DNA from: Hyalella azteca
Taxonomy: Eukaryota > Arthropoda > Malacostraca > Amphipoda > Hyalellidae
NCBI RefSeq assembly: GCF_000764305.2
Contig: NW_025938090.1
Location: forward strand, 1-64,000
DNA: 64,000 nucleotides
Reading direction: 5' to 3'
Of the stretch, positions 46,995 to 56,040 are shown piece after piece; positions within the stretch are counted from its first letter, which is position 1; each line of letters opens with the position of its first letter. A program made the position numbers and the translations under genes. The notes beneath the pieces are model-generated. The model ran no database searches. It was not told the origin of the DNA and saw only the letters and a program-made list of their open reading frames with translations.

Positions 46995-48190
46995 ATCACT
47001 TGGCTGCTTAAGTCGCAAATTTACCAGGAATTTAAAAGTAAAGAAAATAGCCAAAAAGTTTACCATTTCTTATAAGCGAAAACGTTTCGGAGTCCAGCTC
47101 CATCGTCAGTTCAAAACCTAGAACACAGGTACAAGCAATTAGTAACCTAAAATTCATATTCAAACAATTCACCTAAACTTGAGGACATTAGAACTAAAAT
47201 CGAAGATAACAGAAATAAAAATGAGATATATCTATTTACAATTTCTAGAGGATAGGAACTGAATGCAGCATTTAAACTGGGTTTCTGTTTGAAAATATAT
47301 AAAGATTCTAAAATTCGTAGGTCAGAAACACCGGTTGTGGAGGCTAAAACTTTAAAGTCACTATTGGACACCGGGACGTTGCACTGCTCGGCATGAATAC
47401 GTACGGCCGAATGAGGGGGATGCGCAAGTATGTTCCCTGTTCTATAACTCCTGCCCCTATGCTCTGCAAGCTTAGTATAAAAATTGCGCGATGTCATACC
47501 GACATACGCAGATGCGCACTGCGCACAACTATATTGATAAACTAGGGATGATCGCATAAGAACAGGGATAGGATCTTTGTACTTGAAAAACGAGCTAATT
47601 TTAAAATTGTTCGCTAGCAATACATTAAGATTTACATTAGGGAGGTATTTAGAGAATAGATCTTTCAACTCCATTGCCATCATCTCAGATGCGGGGCCAA
47701 AGTAAGGAAAAGAACAATAAACACGATTCCTATCGTCACGTTCGGGAACCACCTCAGCATACTGTTTAGACAAGAATTTCTTAATTTGAGTATACACCAA
47801 CTGTGAAGGAAACCCATTCAGTGAGAACATACTGCGCAAATATTCAAATTCAGTGTGCATACTATGGAAAGTAGAGCAAATTCGGAAACCGCGGTTTAAT
47901 AATGTTTGAATGCCATTTAATTTGAAACGAAAAGAACAGAAGCTAAAAAAGCTGGTGCTTAAGCCGGTAAAGTAAACGTTGATTTTCTGTATACAGATGT
48001 TTGGAAACAGCCACCGGATTTTATGACCTTGCAATCAAGAAAGCATAAACTATTGTTGGATTCAAGCTCCATAGTAAATTTGATGGATTTGTGTTGCCGA
48101 TTAAGATAATCGAAGAAACGGTCCACATGAGAGGGATGTTTGAAAAGTAAGAATGTATCATCTACATATCGGTTGTAGAAAATTGGCTTA
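46995..48190 (-). pseudogene. Penelope-like retroelement: RT palm end, GIY-YIG nuclease and terminal region
   Basis: On the minus strand the reverse-transcriptase catalytic block FYNRYVDDTFLLF is at about 48,180-48,142. It is followed by FLDCKVIK, SVYRKSTFT, FTGLSTSFFSF and NRGFRICS, the standard order for Penelope. The GIY-YIG nuclease follows: YQYSCAQC, AYVGMTSRNF, KLAEHRG, the glutamate-bearing ILESLYIFKQKPSLN, ending at 47,147. Upstream RT motifs are missing. A 5-bp tandem duplication (gtaaa twice, 47,967-47,976) shifts the frame between palm and thumb, so the copy is dead, although the 295-codon downstream frame is intact. The terminal region (47,030-47,120) is shared with 23.9-24.3 kb. 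Confidence 0.88.
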
Positions 48191-48191
48191 A

Positions 48192-48410
48192 AACATCCCT
48201 CAAATGTGGGCCGTTTCTTTGATTATCTTAATCGGCAACACAAATCCATCAAATTTACTATGGAGCTTGAATCCAACAATAGTTTATACTTTCTTGATTG
48301 CAAGGTCATAAAATCCGGTGGCTGTTTCCAGACATCTGTATACAGAAAATCAACGTTTACCGGCTTAAGCACCAGCTTTTTTAGCTTCTGTTCTTTTCGT
48401 TCCAAATTTT
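48192..48410 (+). pseudogene. Second Penelope RT fragment, inverted head-to-head
   Basis: Nearly identical to the reverse complement of about 47,924-48,152: HKSIKFTMELESNNSL, FLDCKVIK, SVYRKSTFTGLSTS. It lacks the 5-bp duplication and therefore preserves the RT reading frame here. It begins beside the truncated palm of the other copy and ends where the sequence diverges at ttcgttccaaat. The YVDD motif is not included. Confidence 0.85.
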
Positions 48411-49930
48411 ACAACATATACAACAACAACATACAACAGGATTTTTCTGTTGTATGAGTAATGTGTTCCGACATCCGATTTATTATATAATTTTTGTGCA
48501 TTCAATCAAACTGAATAAAGTGATTTGAATCAATTTGGCATGTAATTAAGAGAAATTGTAGCTGTTTCCAGAATAATTAAATTTAACTTTGTGCTCGTGG
48601 GTGCAATGCCCATTTAATTAGAGACGAATCCTTGAAATTTCGACTAGCATAAAGACGTCAAGAAAATAAGACATTCGATACAGATTTTAAAGGCGTACAG
48701 TTTGTTTGGGAATATTGCTGTCAGTTGCATAATTTGTCAAAGAAAGTCATCAGATCATCACTAATACCAAATTCTGGTAGTAAGAACTAAAATAGAAATC
48801 ATTCGACTCATGCTTTAATGTGCCATAATTCCACGTTACATTGACTTGGCCTTGCACTTCCCAAGCAAATGAATAAATTCTCGGTAAATTGGATGAGGCA
48901 ACCGAGGGCAGCGCGGTTCGAAGGCCTTCACGGCTTCACAAGATGCGGTGTTCGAGCTGCGTGGCGGCGGCCTTTGTCGATCCGCTCAACTTTGGTGATT
49001 AGTTGTAACCTCTGGCGAAGGATTTAAAGTCTTTGTATTTTTGATGAAAACAAATACGAATGCTGAGAGTAGATAACTTCAACAGCAATCGTTATTACGA
49101 TTAGTGCTTGCTAGAGTCAGCATAAATAAATCTCTTGGTCAACTAAATGAGTTTATCTGTGCACGATAGAATCGTTTAGTAAGTTCCAACGCCTGATGAG
49201 ACATGCAATTCTAATACATATTAGTGTATTATAGCTAGCCATTTTATTTTTAATTGTGATGCTGATTCTTATAGATGAAGTTGTGGCTTGTATGGGCCGT
49301 ACAATCGTATATCAGGCTCAGAATGCCACTGAATCCTGCTTAAGAAAAAGGTGTGTAAAATTAGAATAACCCGTTGCCAATCTCTTCTGGTCTAACCTTG
49401 CAGGAATTAATCACTAGTGTCAGCAATAGCATTAAATGAGTATCAAGATGTCGGACTCGATAGCTATTCGAAATTAACTCGCTTCCACTGGAAACTATTC
49501 AGAGCTTTGTGCGTGCATTCAGAAGCTTGACTTGAGAAGACTACTAATTAAGCTTCGCCTGATTCCAGAGCTGATATCTCAAGTCAACTTTTGTGCTGCA
49601 TTCAATTTACCAGTTACAGACCGATTACTTTATGTTTCTTACAGGATCATCACAATAGAAAGTGAAGGAATTCATGCGTGTGGGTTGTAAAGGGCTTAAA
49701 CCATCAATTATGCAATTCACACCTCGATTTAAGCTTTCCATCTCTTCAAATAATATCGGTGAAGTTGCGGTGGCCGACCGTCTGCCAGCCTCTAATCTTT
49801 CTAATGGCTTGATAGGATTACACAGAAGACCGTGAAACCTCGATCTGCTTACGGGTGATGTCACCGAGCAGGCGACACTTCTTGGGACGATCCAAGATGG
49901 CCTCGTCAGGCGTGGAAAATCTATTGCCGT
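48411..49930. other. No gene recognised
   Basis: No supported feature. A GC-richer patch at about 48,905-48,985 has no recognisable content. Confidence 0.4.
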
Positions 49931-50470
49931 CTGCGAGTGTCTGTGTCTGCTGGTGTCTTTGTCTGCTGCGTCTGTGCCCGCTGATGTCTTTGTCAGCTGT
50001 ACCCGCTGGTGTCTTTGTCAGCTGTGTCTGTGTTCGCTGGTCTTTGCTTGATGGTGTCAGTGTTTGCAGGTATTTGAGTTTACTGGCGTCTATGTCCGCT
50101 GGGGTCTTTGTCGGCTGGGACAGCTGGCACTGGCTTGCTGGATGTTGTCTCTGCTAGCTCTGTATTTGCTGATGATTGAGCTTGCTAGTGTATATTGGTG
50201 CAAGTGTCTGTGTCTGCTGGAATCTGTCGATGTTAGTGTCTGCTTCTGCTGGGGCCTATATTACTTGGCCTCCCTGACCTCGGCGGCGAGGACAAGGTAT
50301 CTCAATACTGAGGCGATGCTACCGCGGCCAGGCTTTCTTAACCGTGGCCTGGGACTGCTACTTACGAAACACATAAGGATGCTGATGTCATTGTCTGCTG
50401 GGTCTGCGACAGATGGCGTTTCTGATGTCTATGGTCTTGGTGTCTGTGCCTGCCGATGTCTGTATGTGCC
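49931..50470. repeat. Degenerate GTCTGTGTCTGCTG-type low-complexity tract
   Basis: Irregular units of ctgctggtgtctttgtc / gatgtctttgtcagctg type, 14-30 bp, interrupted by about 110 bases of non-repeat sequence near 50,265-50,375. Two plus-strand frames (100 and 142 codons) run through it and are best read as repeat artefacts. Confidence 0.8.
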
Positions 50471-51284
50471 GTGGCTATGTGTTATGACCTGACTGCGATC
50501 ACTCACGAGTCACGACCTCTAAGTAAAGTTATATGATCCCAGTTTGCGATCGTATAACTTTATTAGCGCCTTCAATAAAGCAAAATCTCAAAGTGAAGCC
50601 ATAATTTTTTCTCTGTCACTACTGATCTTTCATGCGCTTCTTCGCACCAAAGCTAGGAGAAACTTGGAACCATTCATCTTATTAGAGATAAGAGGCTGTT
50701 ATGCAGAAGGCTCGTTATGCCTTCTCTTTGCTGAAAACTAAATTTAAAATTAATCAAAAATTTTGTATTCGACTTCGACCTAGAAACATTTACACCGCAG
50801 AAGTTAAGCACACTCAAAAAGTGCTACAGTAACAGGTTTAAAGCATAATGGCGGCCATTTCTCAGTCGAATCATTTTAACTGCCTGCTTGGCATGCATGG
50901 CGGCACTGATCAAGAAAAACTTCTAATGCAACTGGACTGGGCGTTGCGAACACCCAGTAAACTAGAACAGTCCTTATTATCGGATATTATCCCGAAAACC
51001 AAGCAAACTTGACAATTATTCAACCTTTAACAGGCGTATTTTGAAACAACGTGGCTCATCGTCTGCCGTTGCAGGTCATTTCTTATTAATGGAATAGCAA
51101 CAAAGAAGCGTTCAGTAAAGATCTCATAAAACGACAATTCCGTCGTGTGCAATGCATTTGTCTGAATTTTTCAAGTTTGTAATGTATTACATTCACTTCA
51201 GCGACATTGCAAATTTACCGACTTAAGGTGAATAGAAGCCTCGAAAAACTGCAATAAATATTCCCTCCATGTGTTAGCCAGAAC
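50471..51284. other. No feature recognised
   Basis: No coding similarity or repeat. Confidence 0.4.
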
Positions 51285-51445
51285 CACAATAACTGGCTAC
51301 ATACCTAATCCGGACTGAAAGTACCTAGCTGCATAACTAATCCGGACTGAAAATCCCTAGCTGCATACCTAATCCGGCCTGAAAGTACCTAGCTGCATAC
51401 CTAATCCTCCCTAAAAGTATCTAGCTGCATACCTAATCCGGCCTA

Positions 51446-52158
51446 AAGGTGCCTGTACACAGGGATAGTACTAGCTGCTAGTTCATCCGGCGCTTGAACT
51501 GTCCACGCTACTAGCCTCGTGTATAGGGGTTCAGCCACTTCAGAGGCATGCGCCGGCAAGTGCCCGAGGCGCGGCCGAGAGAGACAACAATGTGTTGATG
51601 ATATCTTGGCTGGAGAACCGTAGAAGTGGCTAGTAGCGCTGATGCAGCCATGGTGAGAGCATCTGTGCCGCTCCTGTGAAGTATCTTGGGTCACGTAAAT
51701 CATGGCTTGTTTGAACGATAATGTTTCTAAGAGGAATCCAACAAAGTGGATTCCAGACGATATTCAATTATTCTTTGAAATATTCCAAAAATATGAATTA
51801 AAGTATAATGTTTTCCATGATAGTTACTCCAACAAAATGAAGAGAGAAACGAGTATATTGAAACGGAAAGAAGACCTTATTAGTCAGGGTTTAATTGTTC
51901 CCGACGCTGTATTTTTAAGGGCTAGAATATGGAGTATAAAAAAGACGTACAGACTCGAGTTGTCGAAGGTATCACACTATCCATCTTCACAGACCTCACT
52001 CGACGGCTTCTAACGACTCACTGGCGGGCGCGAACGAGAAGATAGCGGCACCTTATACTCTCCTCGTGTGTACAGGCTTACTAGCCGGATAGTCACCAAG
52101 CGACCGACACTAGCCAGATTTACTAGCCGTCTGCACTATCCCTGTGTACAAGCACCTT
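51446..52158 (+). mobile_element. 713-bp TIR transposon with a MADF ORF (PIF/Harbinger-like)
   Basis: 24-bp terminal inverted repeats (left AAGGTGCCTGTACACAGGGA..., right the same with one mismatch, 52,135-52,158) are flanked by TA, or TAA depending on where the border is drawn. Subterminal regions carry several ACTAGCC/GGCTAGT words in both orientations, possible transposase-binding sites. The only plausible ORF is a MADF-domain protein. PIF/Harbinger elements pair a DDE transposase with a Myb/MADF accessory protein and duplicate a 3-bp TWA target, which this resembles. No transposase is present, so this copy is non-autonomous. Class assignment is inferred; the ends and insertion are seen directly. 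Confidence 0.8.
51702..52013 (+). CDS. MADF-domain (Myb/SANT-like) protein encoded by the TIR element
   Basis: 103-residue frame starting at the first ATG. Residues about 20-90 fit a MADF domain. FFEIFQKYELKYNVFHDSYS gives the F-x-x-Y-x-x-x-x-x-L-W-D / Y-x-N pattern (N at SNKMKR), then a helix with KREDL-like charge, and the final helix ARIWSIKKTYRLELSKV, corresponding to the usual K-x-x-N-L-R-x-x-Y-x-R-E-L-K-K-V. The expected tryptophan of helix 1 is replaced. Such proteins bind DNA, and in Harbinger elements they assist the transposase at the terminal repeats. The stop follows about 12 residues after the domain, so this is a domain-only protein or the first exon of a longer one. Confidence 0.65.
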   Translation: MACLNDNVSKRNPTKWIPDDIQLFFEIFQKYELKYNVFHDSYSNKMKRETSILKRKEDLISQGLIVPDAVFLRARIWSIKKTYRLELSKVSHYPSSQTSLDGF

Positions 52159-52322
52159 TAAAGTACCTAGCTGCATACATAATCCGTCCTAAAAGTACCT
52201 AGCTACATACCTAATCCGTCCCAAAAGTATCTGGCTGCATACCTAATCCGGCCTGAAAGTCCCTAGCTGCATACCTAATCCGGCCTGAAAGTCCCTAGCT
52301 GCATATACCTAATCCGGACGTA

Positions 52323-53249
52323 TCTCAAAGTGTTGGCAAATGAAAAAAAAATTATTTATGGCTTTATATTCATAGTCGGCCGTTATCATTAGCCACGAGA
52401 GCTACACGCCTGTCCTGAACGAGCTGGTAACCGCACGCTCTGTTCGCACTAAATCATCGTATGTCAACCAGTAAATCTTCCCAGCAATTAATTGCCATGA
52501 ATAACTGAGCGATCTCGCTCCCCAGTTCCCGTTTCGCTTGAAATAACATTGATGTTTTATCAGCGGCCGCTCATGAACGACGGTTATCCTACCTTGATAC
52601 GGCGGTGATTTTTATTCGTAATCCATAGCCGAAGAAACGCTCTCGTTCCACCTAACCTCGTGGCCGGGCTTTACTTGACTGCCATTTATCTCTTCTCGGT
52701 AATAATTGGAGCATCTCTGGAACGCATGAGGCTACGTTACGGCCGTCTGGCAATAGCTACGTATGTGTGCAGATTCTTGTATCTGAACAGGGGGGATTGA
52801 TTTTTAATAAGCCCGCATAGGTCTTGTAAAACTATCACAAATGTATATAATAATTATTGAGATATTACGTCAACATTAATCATCCCACAATTTGTACCAG
52901 GAATCACCGACAAAAACCTGGAATAACCGATAAGATAATTCTTTTCGTTATCATTAAATATTAGAAGTCGATTGTACCGCTCTCCTTGCTGAATGTGCCC
53001 AATTCTCCAGTATTGTTTTCATACTTAGACACGAAAACCTCTCATGCTTAGTGGAGACATATATTCATTTACGCAGGGAACATTACTCTGTATACATAAT
53101 GATTGATATTATAGAAGTTATTATTAATTTATTCAGAATATAAAGGTCCGCACGTTACATGAGCATTACACGCGCATCGCGTGAGCCTCAAGGTCTCTAG
53201 CCACGCTTACAGATCTGCTCAAGGCTCATCAGAGACTCGTGTGCATGGC
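52323..53249. other. No feature recognised
   Basis: No coding or repeat signal supported. Confidence 0.4.
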
Positions 53250-53525
53250 TTCATGTAGAGAATTTCATTTTGTATTCATGATTTCATGTAGATAATTTGA
53301 TTTCGTATGCATGGTTCATGTAAATTACTTAATTTTTTCATGATTTTATTTAACCAATTTGGTTTCGTACGCACTGTTTCTAGTAGATTATTAGATTTTC
53401 CAAGCACAATTTCATGTCGACTATCCGGTTTTATGCAATCAATTTATGTCGATAAATTGTTATGTATGCATGCTCTCATGTAGATTTCTTGATTTTGAAT
53501 CCATTGTTTCACATCGGTTACTTAA
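53250..53525. repeat. Degenerate ~43-bp tandem array
   Basis: Copies of tttcatgtagattatttgat, followed by ttygtatgcatg, recur with heavy decay (about 53,250, 53,285, 53,320, 53,410, 53,485). Confidence 0.6.
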
Positions 53526-54605
53526 TTATAATAACGTCGTTTGATTCATGGTACCGGCATGGATGTAGCTCGAGTTGGCTGCCGGTGCTTGTTGTGATGT
53601 AACCGTGTTTTAACTCCTCCAGCCCGTATAACTCTACCGTGCTGCACTAAAATTGCTCCAGCCGTCATTACGGCCTCAGAAATTTGTGAAGGAATTGAGA
53701 TAGGGAGTCAACCGCGGCGACTAATATATTTTAGAGCATTCAGTTGACGCCTTAGGCAAGAACAGCTGCTCGGTTGCCATAACATGAATAAAATTGAGCT
53801 GCTTACCAGGGTGAATTTAAAATGAAAAAAAACTATGCATTTCATAGAATAGTAGTTGGATTACTTGATGGAAAGTAGCATGAGGGAATTATCAATACAG
53901 GGCCGTGTTAGAACAAAATTGTACAACTACGAAGGCTAGAGAGCCTCCGAGGCCCATACATTCTCTGGAAAGGACCTAGACGTTACAACGCGAGTCTGAC
54001 TAGCCATATGGTGACCAGTTATCTCAAGGAGTTATTTATAGCTGCTTTATTCACATTTAAATGACAGGTAATGTTAGTAAATGGATGACAATGTACCTAG
54101 CAATAAGCATCAGCCTGACTCACGGATGTATACTTCTTTGAGTGGCTTGTAAGGGAATATTTGTGATGAAAATTATCGCTCATATGCTGACCAAACGTCG
54201 GAGCTAAAGGCTTCTAACTCGCGCCCCGCCATCTACCGTAAGCATTAATTTTGGTTAGTTTTTATTCCAAGCCGCTGCCCTCCGTTTGTGCCCTCTTTTT
54301 CTGAACTCCAGAGGACATCATTCTTCTAAGCAACAATATCGGTTCGAGAATAATTTTTCTGGGCCCACATTTGTCGCTACATGTAAACATTAATCTTTCT
54401 CACCGAATTATCAGCGCTACTTCCAGTCGCGCATTTCCATAGTTGATCCCATATTTCGTATTCTGAACAATTTCAACTTCTGAATTCGTAATTTTCGCGT
54501 CAGCCACAGTCTTTAGTCGTGAACGCACTATCCCCGTTAGTTGTTAGCCATATTTTGATGCTGCGGCCTTAATTACGCTGTACTGCTAAACATTACCAAT
54601 GTCAG
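53526..54605. other. No feature recognised
   Basis: No supported coding region or repeat. Confidence 0.4.
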
Positions 54606-54880
54606 GTGTGATGTAGCTAGTCACGCTAGTCACGCATACGTGCGACTGACAACATGAGCAGTGTGTGCGAGTGCACGTTAGGTGTGATGTGCTAGTCACG
54701 CATACGTGCGACTGACAACATGAGCAGTGTGTGCGAGTGCACGTTAGGTGTGATGTAGCTGGTCACGCATACGTGCGACTGACAATATGAGTAGCACGCG
54801 CAGGTGCACATCAGAAATGATTGGCCTGCCACGCATACGTGCGGCTAGCCACGCAAAGTATCGGCACGCTCATAGCGCGT
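54606..54880. repeat. 66-bp tandem array, ~3.5 copies
   Basis: Units gtgatgtagctrgtcacgca, then tacgtgcgactgacaacatg and agcagtgtgtgcgagtgcacgttag, are tandem (starts about 54,606, 54,683, 54,749). The first unit has an internal ctagtcacg duplication and the last is diverged. Confidence 0.9.
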
Positions 54881-55770
54881 GGTCATGGCAGGACACGCAA
54901 AGTATCTTCTTATTGCTGTGGAGCGACCTTTGCCTCGCTGCGTGCTCCGCTGTCGCACGAATACGGTTTTCAGTTGCAGATTTGCAGCCAGAGTTAAAGG
55001 GTAAAATTTCTAGTCCGAAGACTTTCGTGAATTTAATTCCATATATCGTGAGATCTCAGATGTTCTGCCCTTAACGATATGATCTGAGGCTGGACTTTCC
55101 CGACTCCGCCGCAGTGCTCAAGTTTCATATTTGTAGACCATTTTTTGTCCAATCAGGAAGGGTCGCGAGAGGGCAAGAGACTTTTCGGAGACATCAAGTC
55201 ACGGAATTCAACTATATTGTTTGAAATTGCTGCATGAATGGTGTGAAATGTAGAAAAACTATTTCCCGTTTTGAGAAACAAATTTAACTTGCAGCGAGTT
55301 CAAGTGAGCAGTTATCATGCCGGGAGGCTATTTTATTGATTCATTACAATGTAAAAAGCACACGAATTTTTCAGAACAAGAATATATTTAATGGATAACG
55401 CGATGTGACAATATCGCAACAACTCATTTACGGTTAGATGGCATAGTTCATTGCTGATGTGTTGTTCACGTTGATGTGCCGCCATACAGCACATCAAAAT
55501 TCAACACATCGGCCATCAAAGATGTTAACGTTGTTTTGAGCCTTCCAGCAACCACAGCACTGCACAAAGCTCTCGTAATTGTCAAAATATTATGCAAACT
55601 GTCATGCTCTCCTGCTCGATCGAAACGTTCACGTTACGATTTATTTTTATTTGTCGCAAACGGTGAAAAATATATAAGAGTGTCATTATGAAAGACTGTT
55701 TTTTGAGAAATATTATTTTTAAAGAAATATTGTTAATTTTTATCACAGCTGCTAAGCAGGAATCTAGCTA
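54881..55770. other. No feature recognised
   Basis: No supported feature. The 95-codon frame starting at 54,787 begins in the tandem array and has no family resemblance. Confidence 0.4.
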
Positions 55771-56040
55771 TTGAGAGCGCCTGTACCGACAAAGTAACGC
55801 GCCTCATATAACAGAAAAAATAATTCACCGGTGACATCTGTGCAATTCCAGTAATGGGCTGCATTTTAACGGACAAGAAGTAATTTATGGTGAGCATCTG
55901 TGCACCAGCAATGATGCGCTATATACTAACGGACAAAAAGGAAATTACGGAGAGAATTTGTGCGGCTGAAGTGACGCGTTATATTGCAGCGGACAAATTT
56001 GCGGTAAGCGTCTGTGCTGCTAAAGCGACGCGCGCGCCTC
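55771..56040 (+). repeat. ~60-bp tandem array with a conserved 20-residue frame
   Basis: Five diverged units of about 60 bp. In one plus-strand frame each unit reads roughly x-x-I-C-A-x-x-x-T-R-Y-I-x-x-D-K-x-x (e.g. SICAPAMMRYILTDKKEI, then RICAAEVTRYIAADKFAV). The earliest units contain stops; the later ones are open, giving the frame at 55,887-56,093. No known family. Most simply a minisatellite whose period is a multiple of three. Confidence 0.7.

Larger units (their letters stand above)
51285..52322. repeat. 32-bp minisatellite split by a transposon
   Basis: Units of ctgcatacctaatccggcct, then gaaagtacctag, occupy 51,285-51,445 and resume at 52,159-52,322. Joining the two flanks across one TA(A) copy restores a unit that lacks a single A, which shows the transposon landed inside a pre-existing array. 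Confidence 0.92.

Noticed and set aside
49855..50492. Cysteine/valine-rich proteins of 100 and 142 codons
   Set aside because: Low-complexity GTCTGTGTCTGCTG tract; overlapping frames, no conserved pattern.
51285..52322. 32-bp repeats resembling a CRISPR array
   Set aside because: The units are contiguous with no unique spacers, and the sequence is eukaryotic; it is a minisatellite.
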